Positions 1 to 8,625 are shown, counted from the stretch's first letter. The stretch: DNA of 47,804 nt from Pseudobacteriovorax sp. (GCA_013215145.1 JABSRP010000049.1:1-47804), one strand, 5' to 3'. Numbers and translations are program-made. Notes: generated by a model not told the origin, from the sequence alone.

Positions 1-2
1 CA

Positions 3-68
3 CCAAGAAGTACCTATAAATATTACGGTTCTAACTGGTACTGGGAGCTGAATCCAGCCTTAAGTTAA
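3..68 (+). CDS. Possible C-terminal end of a gene truncated at the left edge
   Basis: One frame is open from the window edge to a TAA at 66-68. It encodes about 21 residues rich in aromatic side chains (Tyr-Lys-Tyr-Tyr, then Asn-Trp-Tyr-Trp-Glu-Leu). The composition is that of a real protein tail rather than random AT-rich sequence, but the stretch is too short to assign a family. About 170 bases separate it from the next gene. Confidence 0.3.
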   Translation, partial: PRSTYKYYGSNWYWELNPALS

Positions 69-184
69 CAGCATTGGCAAGTCATAACTGTAAAATTATT
101 AGACAATCTGTCCAAATTCCCTTCACACAAACATCGAATTTACTTAGTAATTCGCTATATTCAGTAGCTTACGTCAAATTCTTT

Positions 185-200
185 TGGCACATGCCTTGCT
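185..200 (+). promoter_or_regulatory. Sigma-54 (-24/-12) promoter
   Basis: TGGCAC, five bases, then TTGCT matches the RpoN consensus (GG at -24, GC at -12, correct spacing). Transcription would start near 211, about 27 bases before the ATG at 238. An imperfect dyad (GAATT-TACT-T-AGTA-ATTC, 136-153) lies about 30-50 bases upstream and could bind an enhancer protein, although these usually sit farther out. An ACGTCAA (171-177) recurs upstream of the second sigma-54 site at 4510. Confidence 0.75.
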
Positions 201-237
201 TATATTTACGCAGTTGTAGCATATAGGGAGAAAATTG

Positions 238-1185
238 ATGTTCAGACGGATAATTGTTGTAGCGATTTTGGGTTCACTGGGAATGGCAGGCTGTAAAACC
301 TCATCAAAAAAGTCAGAAGATAATGCAGTTAAGGCGACGAGCAGCGCCATCATCGGCGAAAAAACGCAAATTAAGGCCATTCGCAATACCTATTTTAAGA
401 TTTCAAGCCAAGACTCAACTGAGTTGAACGCCGAAGATGTTTGTATGGTCTCTTCGGGTGAAGTCTATGAGGCTACCATCAAAAAAATAGAAGGATCTCA
501 TCTTCAGATCGATATTATAGATTTAGATTGTTCCTTTAAAGAGGGCTATATCTACATTCCCCATTTTGATACCAATGCAAAGTCCGCTTCAGGAAACACC
601 ATCGCATTATGCCAGGATGATACGGTGAACAAGTGTGGCCCCTTTTCGGATGAAATGGTTGCCGAGTGCAAACGACTAGGCGGAGGCCGTGCCTGTGAGA
701 GCAATCGCTGGTCACTAGCAATCTATAACAGCGCGAAACAAAATCTTTCTACCGAGGACATATCCCTCAGTGGAACCACGTTTTCGCAATATTATGCGAA
801 CAATTATGGTTATATTAAAAAGGTTGCAAGAAAGTTTTGGTCAAAGCCTTATGGTTGCGCAGCCTATGCATCCAGCGCTTTAAAGCTTGCGGGCTTTAGC
901 ATCAAACAGGTTCTTGTCACTAACGATGTGGAAAGCCAGCTCAAAAAACTTGGCTGGACTCGCATCACAAAGATGTCACAACTGGCAGCTGGTGATGTTG
1001 TGTTTACGGATAAAGCGACATCGAATATTGCCGGAACCTACTCTCATGTCTACGTCTTTCATCGCTATAGCAACTCGGCGAAGACGTCAGCGATCATCAG
1101 CGATAATAATGGCACAAGAATTACTAGAAATGTCTATAGAGGCAATCGATCACGCTCTGTTGTGGCCTATCGCGCCCCAAAATAA
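238..1185 (+). CDS. Lipoprotein with SH3-like module and NlpC/P60-like cysteine peptidase domain
   Basis: Predicted cell-envelope lipoprotein of 315 residues. The ATG at 238 was chosen over the TTG at 235 because AGGGAG ends 7 bases before it. A short Arg-containing n-region and hydrophobic stretch end in Met-Ala-Gly-Cys, with lipidated Cys19. Residues about 45-110 form an SH3-like module with Cys69 and Cys98; the same module, with matching cysteines, ends the protein at 4598. The C-terminal part (about 200-315) has the NlpC/P60 or CHAP arrangement: Cys207 in a Tyr-Gly-Cys-Ala-Ala-Tyr context, a Gly-Asp-Val-Val-Phe turn and His270 in Ser-His-Val-Tyr. SH3 plus NlpC/P60 is a common cell-wall endopeptidase layout, so peptidoglycan cleavage is likely but inferred. 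Expression is probably sigma-54 dependent. Confidence 0.7.
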   Translation: MFRRIIVVAILGSLGMAGCKTSSKKSEDNAVKATSSAIIGEKTQIKAIRNTYFKISSQDSTELNAEDVCMVSSGEVYEATIKKIEGSHLQIDIIDLDCSFKEGYIYIPHFDTNAKSASGNTIALCQDDTVNKCGPFSDEMVAECKRLGGGRACESNRWSLAIYNSAKQNLSTEDISLSGTTFSQYYANNYGYIKKVARKFWSKPYGCAAYASSALKLAGFSIKQVLVTNDVESQLKKLGWTRITKMSQLAAGDVVFTDKATSNIAGTYSHVYVFHRYSNSAKTSAIISDNNGTRITRNVYRGNRSRSVVAYRAPK

Positions 1186-1210
1186 GAATACGAATGTACT
1201 TCATTTAGAC

Positions 1211-1227
1211 GGCTTCCTTTGGAAGCC
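1211..1227. terminator. Compact hairpin between convergent genes
   Basis: A perfect 7-bp stem (GGCTTCC/GGAAGCC) with a TTT loop lies in the 52-base gap between two convergent genes. No U-tract follows on either strand, so intrinsic termination is uncertain; it may protect 3' ends or support factor-dependent termination. The hairpin at 5571 has the same geometry. Confidence 0.45.
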
Positions 1228-1237
1228 CATTCCCTGT

Positions 1238-2299
1238 CTATAAATCGATTCCAAACAAAGCATACTTCCGAATGGGATACTTTAGTTTCACTCTAGAGTT
1301 CGAATAGTTCCCTTGGCGCACAAGACAGCCGAACATGTCCTTATACTTTAAGCGTTTCGCCCCCAAAATAGAGTGGTGCATCATGGCATTGTATAGGCCG
1401 TGCTTACGGTAATCTTTGTCAACACCGAAGGTCTTTGCCAATAAGATCGGCCGTGATAGCAAAGAAAAATGCGTCTCAAAACGAATATCCTGTAACGGCG
1501 TCCCTCGGTAAACTAACGGTAAGAAATCGGGCATACACAAGCTAAAGGCCACTAGTCTATCGCCATCAAACACAAACTGCGAGCTCTCTGAGCATAGTAG
1601 ATGACGATAGGAAAAATAGGTCGCTTTGAATTTGTCAAAGGTGATAGCGCGATATCCTGGGTTCTCGCTAAAGATGCCGTCGGTTAAGCGATAAAACTCG
1701 TTAAAGTTTCGCTCAAAGGATTCAACGGTAATGGGCTCAACTCGAAAACTATCAGGAATGGCATAGGCACCGAATTTTCTCAGCAACAAGGGTCTATACA
1801 GCCACCATGGCTTAGGTATCGCCGTTGTATAATATAGTGCAATCCGAAAGCCCAATGAGGAAAGGACGGATGCATAATAGCCGGGATTGTATGGCTCACC
1901 CAAAAAAGGGCGACCACCAGTAAGCCGGGTTCGATTGCGATAGTAAGTAGAAAAATCAATCGGACCGATGAGAGTAGACGCTCCTAAGGATCGAGCCCAG
2001 CTCTTCAGCTGTTGAAACAGATCACAATTGCTATCTAGGTTACCGTCCGTCTCCCAAAACCCAAAATAAGCGGCCGCTTTTCCCTCAAGCCTCTGTTGTG
2101 GGTGCCAGAAACCGGCTAGGCGCGTGTTGTCTTGAGTCATAAGTACAGCTTTCCCCTCAACAAAAAAATCGTGATCGCTTCCAAAAAGTTGGCGAATCTG
2201 CGATGAATTCTCTCCTCGATACCAAGGGTCGTCTCGATAGACGACTTTGGGAATTTCAAAGAATTGATCGGGAATGTCAGCCTCTGGATTCCAATTCAT
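1238..2299 (-). CDS. GNAT-like N-acetyltransferase fold protein (YghO-like)
   Basis: Cytoplasmic protein of 353 residues. ATG at 2299 is preceded by AAGGA at good spacing; a longer reading from TTG 2326 lacks a ribosome site. The layout resembles a family of long GNAT-like proteins related to E. coli YghO: an N-terminal Phe-Phe-Glu-Ile-Pro and Tyr-Arg-Asp-Asp-Pro-Trp segment, a Tyr-Phe-Gly-Phe-Trp-Glu strand, an Ile-Gly-Pro-Ile-Asp-Phe-Ser-Thr motif, and Gly-Glu-Pro-Tyr-Asn-Pro-Gly-Tyr-Tyr before a C-terminal acyl-CoA-type half. The substrate is unknown. It is a single gene, convergent with the upstream lipoprotein and divergent from the GST. Family recognition is from motifs and is moderate. 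Confidence 0.6.
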   Translation of the reverse strand: MNWNPEADIPDQFFEIPKVVYRDDPWYRGENSSQIRQLFGSDHDFFVEGKAVLMTQDNTRLAGFWHPQQRLEGKAAAYFGFWETDGNLDSNCDLFQQLKSWARSLGASTLIGPIDFSTYYRNRTRLTGGRPFLGEPYNPGYYASVLSSLGFRIALYYTTAIPKPWWLYRPLLLRKFGAYAIPDSFRVEPITVESFERNFNEFYRLTDGIFSENPGYRAITFDKFKATYFSYRHLLCSESSQFVFDGDRLVAFSLCMPDFLPLVYRGTPLQDIRFETHFSLLSRPILLAKTFGVDKDYRKHGLYNAMMHHSILGAKRLKYKDMFGCLVRQGNYSNSRVKLKYPIRKYALFGIDL

Positions 2300-2424
2300 G
2301 CTGATCCTTAATAAGGTTGGAGACAAGGGTTACTCAATGATATAGTAACCTAGTTTTTACTGTCATTATCTTTGTGTCTTCTGACACAAAGCACCAAAAA
2401 TTAGTATATCAAGGATTAGTAAAC

Positions 2425-3084
2425 ATGAGCGCAAACCCTATCGAATTATATTCCCTAGCCACACCAAATGGACAAAAGGTTGGTGTCGCTCTCGAGGAAA
2501 TGGAATTACCCTACAACGCCCACAAAATAAATATCCTGGAAGGCGATCAGTTCACAGACAAGTTTAAATCCATCAACCCAAACAGCAAAATACCTGCAAT
2601 AGTGGACCCAGATGGTCCCGGAGGTAAAGCATTGACTGTCTTTGAATCAGGAGCCATTTTACTCTATTTGGCCGAAAAATCTGGAAAGTTTTTGAGCCAA
2701 GATCCTGTTGAAAGGATGGAGTGTCTACAGTGGCTTTTCTTTCAGATGGGGGGAGTGGGCCCCATGTTCGGCCAATTTGGGCACTTTTTTAAATACGCTA
2801 CGGATAAATGTGATCACCCCTACCCAAAGGATCGCTACCTTAACGAAACGAGGCGATTACTTGGTGTTATCGAAAAGCAATTAGATGCCAGTGGGGGCTT
2901 CCTCTGCCAGTCAGGATACTCCATCGCAGACATGGCAACATTTCCCTGGGTTATGTGCTTAGACATGTTCTACAACGCAAGGGACGCGTTATCTTTGGAT
3001 GAGTTCACAGCAGTGACTAGGTGGGTGACGACATGCTCTAGCCGTCCCAAGGCAGCAGCTGGTTTAGAGGTCTGTAGCATTTAA
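2425..3084 (+). CDS. Glutathione S-transferase, YfcG/YghU (Nu) class
   Basis: 219 residues. The ATG at 2425 has AAGGA nine bases upstream and starts directly at the thioredoxin-fold strand; an upstream GTG at 2374 only adds a non-homologous leader. The Thr-Pro-Asn-Gly-Gln-Lys-Val segment near residue 10 is diagnostic of the YfcG/YghU group, which binds glutathione or GSSG and reduces disulfides or peroxides. The Lys-Ile-Pro-Ala-Ile-Val-Asp cis-Pro strand and Phe-Glu-Ser-Gly-Ala-Ile motif bind glutathione. The C-terminal helical domain (about residues 95-219) is complete. Monocistronic; likely soluble cytosolic thiol redox enzyme. Confidence 0.88.
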   Translation: MSANPIELYSLATPNGQKVGVALEEMELPYNAHKINILEGDQFTDKFKSINPNSKIPAIVDPDGPGGKALTVFESGAILLYLAEKSGKFLSQDPVERMECLQWLFFQMGGVGPMFGQFGHFFKYATDKCDHPYPKDRYLNETRRLLGVIEKQLDASGGFLCQSGYSIADMATFPWVMCLDMFYNARDALSLDEFTAVTRWVTTCSSRPKAAAGLEVCSI

Positions 3085-3153
3085 TCTAAATCCCATCACA
3101 TATCGGTAGCTTTGGTGATCCAGAGCTGTCGCCCATTTTAATACGGAGTTATG

Positions 3154-4254
3154 ATGTCGGAATTGAAAAGTAAGATTGCAGAGAAACTTGACCTCCAAGA
3201 AATCGCTTACTCGATGCTATGGGAAGACAGCAGGATCCTTAATCTAGCTCTCAAGATCAATCCCGATGATCACGTCCTATCAATTTGCAGCGCAGGATGC
3301 AACGTCCTTAGCATGCTTCTAGCCAAACCGAAAGCCATTACAGCCATCGATTTTAACCAAAGCCAATTAATGATCTTGGAACTGAAAATCGCTGGAATCA
3401 AGCGTCTCGATCATGCCGAGTTTATGAAGCTTTTAGGCTTCTATCCCTGTGATGATCGCATTAAGCTTTTCGATTGCTGCGCCTCAGAGCTACCTCCATC
3501 CGCTCTCTCTTGGTGGCAACAACATCAGAAACTGATGATTGATGGCATTGCCTATTCGGGCAGACTTGAGCTCTACCTGAAACGCCTTAGAGAGAATTTC
3601 CTGAGGATTTGGAAGGCTGAAGGGTTAGCTGTCTTGAAAAGCTGCCAAAATATAGAGGAGCAAGCCAGGTTTTGGCAACGCTACGGTACCGATGAGGTGA
3701 AGCATATGCTGACGGATTTTGTCGCAAAACAAAACCAACAGTCCGGCCGTGATGCAGCCAAACTAGAGCATGTGCATGATAACTATGCCGAAGGCCTGTG
3801 GCAAAGACTAGAGCACACAATCAAAACTCAACCAATGTCTGATAATTTTTTCAACCAGTATATTTTGTTAGATGATCATCAACAGCCTGAACATACCTAT
3901 GACTACCTTAATCAAAATAATTTTACAGAGCTCAAATCTCTGGTAAATCGAATCACCCTCGTCCACGACCAACTAGAGAAGCATCTAACATCCGTACCAA
4001 TTGGAACCTATTCTAAAGGCAACTTTTCCGATATTTTTGAATACATGACAGAAGACGCAACGAAAGAACTGTTGAGTCTCATAGGCAAAAGCTTTGCCAA
4101 ATCTGGTCGCATTGCTTACTGGAATCTATTTGTCGATCGTAACAGCCGCAATCAAATATCTAGCTTAAGCTTGTTACAAGAAGAGTCACAAAACCTACAC
4201 CTAGACGATCGACTTTGGTTTTACAAAAACTTTTTTATCGAAACAATTATTTAA
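3154..4254 (+). CDS. DUF3419 protein, BtaA-like 3-amino-3-carboxypropyl transferase
   Basis: 366 residues. ATG 3154 fits the GGAG at 3145-3148 better than ATG 3151. The AdoMet-binding fold is visible early: Val-Leu-Ser-Ile-Cys-Ser-Ala-Gly-Cys-Asn-Val-Leu (motif I), then Ile-Thr-Ala-Ile-Asp-Phe-Asn. In BtaA of betaine-lipid synthesis this family moves the aminocarboxypropyl group of AdoMet to diacylglycerol. Usually a BtaB N-methyltransferase is fused or adjacent; none is present within several kilobases here. The product may therefore be another lipid, or BtaB lies elsewhere. The domain call is firm, the substrate is not. Confidence 0.75.
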   Translation: MSELKSKIAEKLDLQEIAYSMLWEDSRILNLALKINPDDHVLSICSAGCNVLSMLLAKPKAITAIDFNQSQLMILELKIAGIKRLDHAEFMKLLGFYPCDDRIKLFDCCASELPPSALSWWQQHQKLMIDGIAYSGRLELYLKRLRENFLRIWKAEGLAVLKSCQNIEEQARFWQRYGTDEVKHMLTDFVAKQNQQSGRDAAKLEHVHDNYAEGLWQRLEHTIKTQPMSDNFFNQYILLDDHQQPEHTYDYLNQNNFTELKSLVNRITLVHDQLEKHLTSVPIGTYSKGNFSDIFEYMTEDATKELLSLIGKSFAKSGRIAYWNLFVDRNSRNQISSLSLLQEESQNLHLDDRLWFYKNFFIETII

Positions 4255-4597
4255 TGGATCGATGCAACACTCAGCTGTTAACACGCGACATATTCAGATT
4301 GACAGGAACTATTTAGTGATGGAAATCTATGTAATATAAGACTTTCTAAGATTATCTGCGTCTCTAATCTGGAAAAGCCAACCGGAAAGTTACCCACGGT
4401 CTAAAACGCTCACAGATTTGCTTTATAGATACCAGTCAGAATTATAGGTTTGCCCCATCCAATCAACAAACAGTCTATAAAAAAGTACGTCAACCAGATC
4501 TTCTTGTACTGGCACTAATATTGCTCCGTAGATGCTAATCGTTCACTCAATTCAAGATCGGCAAAGAATTGCCAAAGCAAAAAGGAGCTTTTTCATT
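4255..4597. other. 343-base intergenic region carrying a sigma-54 promoter
   Basis: No credible coding frame on either strand. The right part holds the sigma-54 promoter at 4510-4525 and a possible AAAGGAGC ribosome site for the next gene. The left 230 bases are AT-rich and show no clear hairpin terminator for the upstream gene. A TTGACA at 4299-4304 has no -10 hexamer at normal spacing. Confidence 0.6.
4510..4525 (+). promoter_or_regulatory. Sigma-54 (-24/-12) promoter
   Basis: TGGCAC-N5-TTGCT, a consensus RpoN site, predicts a start near 4536 and a leader of about 60 bases before the ATG at 4598. ACGTCAA at 4487-4493 is shared with the upstream region of the promoter at 185, although at different spacing. 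The downstream product shares a domain with the product behind the first sigma-54 site. Confidence 0.75.
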
Positions 4598-5542
4598 ATG
4601 CTACGCTATGTCCTAACGAGCCTCTCCGTGATGCTATCGACCACTGGGTTTTCTCAAGTCATTTGCTCTTACGAGGATGGAGGCTATAAATTTTTCAGCA
4701 CCAAATCTGGCTACCAAATCGGAGAATCTAGCTTTGACGATAGAGATGTTTGCGACGGTGCTGCCGAAAGATCTACCAATGGAGTACTGTGCGCCTTAGA
4801 TGGCGACGGAGACTTTGGCCTTTACGCCACGCAAAACGCCGCACGGATCGGCAATTCGGTATTCGATGATAGAGAGTCTTGTGAAAACGTCTATCGTTCG
4901 AGCCCCAAGGGGATCATGTGCGCTTATACGGAAGACGATGATAAGTTTGCTTTCTACTCGACTCACAATGCCATGAGAATTGGTCAATCGGTTTTTGACT
5001 CTAGACAAAGCTGCGTGGATCGAACCCTGAATACACGAAAAGGGGTCGCGTGCGCCTATTCCGATGATCGCTTTCGTTTATTTTCAGTCCGATCATCCAA
5101 TCAAATTGGAATATCCGGGTTTGATGAAAGGGAGCAATGTGAAGCTGTTTTTTCTGGAATTAGAAATGGACTCGTCTGCTCTATTTCTTCCGGAGATTCA
5201 TTCGCTGTTTTTGTAGCTAACACAGGTAAACGACTTGGATCGAGAACTTACTCTAGGCGAGAGACTTGTGAAAGAAGCGGAATTGGCTCAACTCCACCAA
5301 CGAATCCCATTGGTACTAGTATCGTAGCTAAGTATGGCACTTTCCTTAAACACTCGACAGCTGACTCCTCAACTCTAGATGACAATCAGAAGTGCTGGAT
5401 CACGGCAGGCACCAGCCTAAGAGTGATTGATGCAAAACCAATCGGACGTCATTTTCAAATCACCCTAGCACGCCCCCTACCAGCCTGTCGCTATCTAGGA
5501 ACTAGAGTCTTTGCTTTTGAAGATCATATCGAATTTAGGTAG
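4598..5542 (+). CDS. Secreted protein with five cysteine-paired repeats and a C-terminal SH3-like module
   Basis: 314 residues from ATG 4598 (AAGGAG ten bases upstream; the first residues form a clean Sec signal peptide ending near Phe-Ser-Gln). An upstream ATG at 4532 would bury the signal. Residues 21-230 are five tandem repeats of about 42 residues, each with Gly-x-x-Cys-Ala/Ser at the start and Gly-x-x-x-Phe-Asp-x-Arg-x-x-Cys at the end, suggesting one disulfide per repeat. After a Pro/Thr linker, residues about 240-314 form an SH3-like module with Cys266 and Cys297 matching the lipoprotein at 238. No enzyme motif is seen; a periplasmic or surface binding protein is plausible. I do not recognise the repeat family. 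Confidence 0.75.
   Translation: MLRYVLTSLSVMLSTTGFSQVICSYEDGGYKFFSTKSGYQIGESSFDDRDVCDGAAERSTNGVLCALDGDGDFGLYATQNAARIGNSVFDDRESCENVYRSSPKGIMCAYTEDDDKFAFYSTHNAMRIGQSVFDSRQSCVDRTLNTRKGVACAYSDDRFRLFSVRSSNQIGISGFDEREQCEAVFSGIRNGLVCSISSGDSFAVFVANTGKRLGSRTYSRRETCERSGIGSTPPTNPIGTSIVAKYGTFLKHSTADSSTLDDNQKCWITAGTSLRVIDAKPIGRHFQITLARPLPACRYLGTRVFAFEDHIEFR
4658..5287 (+). repeat. Five tandem ~42-residue protein repeats
   Basis: The repeats begin at residues 21, 62, 105, 149 and 191 of the protein. Shared positions are an opening hydrophobic-x-Cys, an aromatic pair (Phe/Tyr), Gln/Arg-Ile/Leu-Gly, Phe/Tyr-Asp-x-Arg and a closing Cys. DNA identity between units is low, so the array is old and not a recent slippage product. 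Confidence 0.8.
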
Positions 5543-5570
5543 CAGACTAATCCTGTCATTTAGCTTTAGT

Positions 5571-5587
5571 CCCAGGTTTTACCTGGG
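5571..5587. terminator. Compact hairpin between convergent genes
   Basis: A perfect 7-bp stem (CCCAGGT/ACCTGGG) with a TTT loop lies in the 96-base gap between convergent genes. A T-rich stretch begins about 15 bases later on the plus strand, not directly at the stem. It probably limits read-through in both directions, by a mechanism that is not clearly intrinsic. Confidence 0.45.
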
Positions 5588-5638
5588 CAGGCTATTTGAT
5601 GGTTCTTTTTCTTTCAATGAGGCGACAATGACAGGAGA

Positions 5639-8617
5639 CTAGCCACTCATCTTGTAGCCCATTTCAGTGGATTTAGGTATCAAGATAACAAAGTCGAAGA
5701 ATCGATAGCCTTCTTCCCGACTATCGCCAAGGCGTAGCTCTATACTACCACCCATTTCCTCGATAAAAGATCGAACAGCACTCATACCTACGCCACGTCC
5801 TGAGATATCACTAACCTTCTCTGCACTGGATACTTGAGAGCGAAAGATCAACTCGGCAAGTTCTTGATCACTTAGATCAGCGTTTATCCCAAGCTTATCG
5901 CGAGCGATATTCTTGAGTTTAACAAGGTTCAAACCATGACCTGAGTCTTGATAGATTATAATCCGATAATCGTCACTCTCGGTGATATTAATATAGATCT
6001 CACCCTCTTGCTCATGATCAAATCCATGATCAAGACTATTGCGAATGAGATGCACAAATATATCTTCGTATTTTTCTGATAGATTGGCGTCAATACTAAA
6101 ATCATCGCCTTCCATAATGATTTTTGGAGTCTTTTTCTTCAGCTGTATCGCGATGGATTCGAGGGAAGCCTGTAGTGGACTAATAATACCACGGAAGCTT
6201 TCGCAGACGATATCACGCACTCTCATATCGAGCTGAATCAGACTCTCTTTTTCTCGATACAGATCGTAAAGCTCGCTATTGATGAAGTCACTTAGGAAAA
6301 CACCAATGTCATGAAGGGTAGACTCCATCACTAAGGAATCAGTACGTCCGAGAACTTCCTCACTGATCCTCTGATACTCTGTCACATTCACCCTAACCGA
6401 CTCTAGCTTACTGTTAATAGCAGTTAAGTTTTCGGAACTTAAGGTCTTCGGATCTAAGCTAAAAAGCAGGTCCTCGAATAGATGTACCTCTGTGGCTATA
6501 TCCTTAAATCCATAGGTTCGCGCATTCCCTTTGATGGTATGAAAATCTCTGAGAATCTCATCCCACGAATCAGCAGGCGCATCTCCATTTAACAACTCAG
6601 CCGATTGATCGAGTAAATGGTGAGTCGACTGAATAAACCGATTAAATTTAGTACTAGTATGCTTCAGAATCTGTCCGATAAGTGCGAGCTCATGCTCTTT
6701 TTGATCCGCCTCGGCCCTGATGGCAATTAATTCTGTGACATCGCGGATTGACACTAAGAGCTCCTTCACGTAGCCATCTTGATCCTCGATGGGTGCCCAA
6801 TCCAACTCGAGGTGCATCTTACGCCCATGCAAAACAGCCTGGATCTTTTTAGGAAGAGTATGTTCATTCGCATCGAAGTTGATGGTATCTTCGCCAATCA
6901 TCATATCAACTGCAGCAACAACTTGCTGCCGGCTATCGGTATTCATATTAGTATCTAGAACATCATGCATCAGGGAAAATCCACCTAGAGACTTCTTACC
7001 GACAATATCTTCAAGGTAAGCGGAATACTCACCCGAAATCGTCAATTGACCATCAACCACGGCGATACCCTGCTTTATCGAGTCCATCATGACCTTAATA
7101 TCCTGGGTCTTCTGCCAAAGGTCTTTGGTACGCTCTGCCACCAACTCCTCGAGTTTACTTTTCATCATTTCTGTCACCCGATTAGTCTCAATCTGAGCAT
7201 CGAGGGCTTGTTTTTGGACCTTACGGATTTGGATATTAATGAGATTGATCTTATCCGTTTGTGCGACCGCAAAGCCAAATGCCTGAATAATCCCACAAAA
7301 CTCGACACTGTAGGTGATAAAAAAGTATGGCGGCAAGAATCCTAACTTCTGTAAGGCGTAGGCAAATACCCCGATAATCAAGGCTCCGCAAGACCAGAGA
7401 AAGTACTTGGCAGACCGCAATCCTTTGCGATAGGCGCGAACGGCAGTAATCCCAATCATAAGGTTGGAGGCAAAGCCAAGGATGGTATATAACTTGACTA
7501 ATTTATAAGGAAGAAAAGGAGCAAAGACAGAAGTAAATCCAAAAACAACGAGGACAGCCCAATAAAGATACTTCCAGGTTCTTTCTTTCTTAATATCCAA
7601 GAAATAGTAGGCGTATAAAAGCTCAAAAAAGAAAACCATGGATGTCGTGGATACAGCGGCTGCATTGGTCAACCAAATAGACCCACCCCAAAGATACTCA
7701 GCGGTAAACCCATTCATAGTCGACTTGAACGCCACCAGCGACAATACCGTGCAAGCATACAAAAAGTATTCGATATTTTTTGAGCCGATACTAATCATCA
7801 AGTAGAAAAAAGCCAAACCGCACATAATTCCGATAAAAATACCCTGACCAAGCTGCATCTCATGATCGATGGATGAATAATGCAGCGGAGTCATCAATTT
7901 TATAGGTATCTCCGCCGACCCAAGCGTTCTGACTCGGATATAAATAGTCTTTTCTTCATCTTCTGAAAAATTGATTTTAAAGTAAGGGAATCTGTTTTTT
8001 ACTTCCCGAATATCGAAATCACGCCGATCGCCCCCGCGCCGATGCTTATACTTACCACGCTCAAAATAGAAGACGTCGACATAGTCTAGAAGACTATATT
8101 CAATTCCTAGGAGCCAATGGGTATCCCGCTTGATTTCACTTTTCAGATGAATTTTGAACCAGTAGGCACTTGACGTAAAACCAAAGTTTGCGATGTCCTT
8201 AGTTTCCCGTTGAAATCGATCTCGGTTCTTCGGATTGAGGATATCCTTTAGCTTCATTTTGCCTGCAGGGTCTTCCAGATAATAACTCTCAGGGGCAAGG
8301 TTATAAATATCCTGACCGGTTTTAAGAACGACAACATTCTTTTCAGGCGTCTCGCTAACCACTTTTGCTGGTTTACCTGAGATGGGCTCTTTATCAGCCT
8401 CATCTGCATTAGGCGTAGAACTATCGACAGGGTTAGTATAATCAATGGTATCGGGTGCAGCACTCTTCACAACAGTATCAGGAGGACTACCGACCTGCTC
8501 GCTCATGGGGGGTTCGGTGGGTTGTTGACCTTTAACAGCCGTCTCGACTTGAGAGTACCCAAACAAGGGCACCCACAATCCAAACAAAACCATAAAGCTT
8601 AACCGACGCCTGTTAAT
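5639..8617 (-). CDS. 7TMR-DISM sensor kinase with PAS, HPt and CheA-like ATPase domains
   Basis: Large inner-membrane hybrid kinase (984 residues from ATG 8593; 992 if started at ATT 8617, which I prefer). Numbering is from the ATG. A Pro/Ser/Thr/Glu linker (20-90) is followed by a periplasmic 7TMR-DISMED2-type carbohydrate-binding-like domain (about 95-235), seven membrane helices (about 250-450), a coiled coil (455-500), a PAS domain (505-620), an HPt domain with phospho-acceptor His685 in Phe-His-Thr-Ile-Lys-Gly, and a CheA-type ATPase: N-box His-Leu-Ile-Arg-Asn-Ser-Leu-Asp-His (848-856), G1 Asp-Ser-Gly-His-Gly, G2 Gly-Arg-Gly-Val-Gly. There is no CheW domain or HisKA dimerisation box, so it would phosphorylate its own HPt and pass phosphate to a separate receiver. 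The CheY at 11313 is the nearest candidate, by proximity only. Confidence 0.85.
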   Translation of the reverse strand: MNRRRLSFMVLFGLWVPLFGYSQVETAVKGQQPTEPPMSEQVGSPPDTVVKSAAPDTIDYTNPVDSSTPNADEADKEPISGKPAKVVSETPEKNVVVLKTGQDIYNLAPESYYLEDPAGKMKLKDILNPKNRDRFQRETKDIANFGFTSSAYWFKIHLKSEIKRDTHWLLGIEYSLLDYVDVFYFERGKYKHRRGGDRRDFDIREVKNRFPYFKINFSEDEEKTIYIRVRTLGSAEIPIKLMTPLHYSSIDHEMQLGQGIFIGIMCGLAFFYLMISIGSKNIEYFLYACTVLSLVAFKSTMNGFTAEYLWGGSIWLTNAAAVSTTSMVFFFELLYAYYFLDIKKERTWKYLYWAVLVVFGFTSVFAPFLPYKLVKLYTILGFASNLMIGITAVRAYRKGLRSAKYFLWSCGALIIGVFAYALQKLGFLPPYFFITYSVEFCGIIQAFGFAVAQTDKINLINIQIRKVQKQALDAQIETNRVTEMMKSKLEELVAERTKDLWQKTQDIKVMMDSIKQGIAVVDGQLTISGEYSAYLEDIVGKKSLGGFSLMHDVLDTNMNTDSRQQVVAAVDMMIGEDTINFDANEHTLPKKIQAVLHGRKMHLELDWAPIEDQDGYVKELLVSIRDVTELIAIRAEADQKEHELALIGQILKHTSTKFNRFIQSTHHLLDQSAELLNGDAPADSWDEILRDFHTIKGNARTYGFKDIATEVHLFEDLLFSLDPKTLSSENLTAINSKLESVRVNVTEYQRISEEVLGRTDSLVMESTLHDIGVFLSDFINSELYDLYREKESLIQLDMRVRDIVCESFRGIISPLQASLESIAIQLKKKTPKIIMEGDDFSIDANLSEKYEDIFVHLIRNSLDHGFDHEQEGEIYINITESDDYRIIIYQDSGHGLNLVKLKNIARDKLGINADLSDQELAELIFRSQVSSAEKVSDISGRGVGMSAVRSFIEEMGGSIELRLGDSREEGYRFFDFVILIPKSTEMGYKMSG

Positions 8618-8625
8618 AGCAACAA

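Noticed and set aside
887..1243. 118-codon plus-strand frame overlapping the NlpC/P60 gene.
   Set aside because: Out-of-frame shadow inside a gene with clear domain support and its own ribosome site.
4299..4337. TTGACA followed by TATGTA/TAATAT as a sigma-70 promoter.
   Set aside because: Spacing is 23 bases or more, and a consensus sigma-54 site lies closer to the gene.
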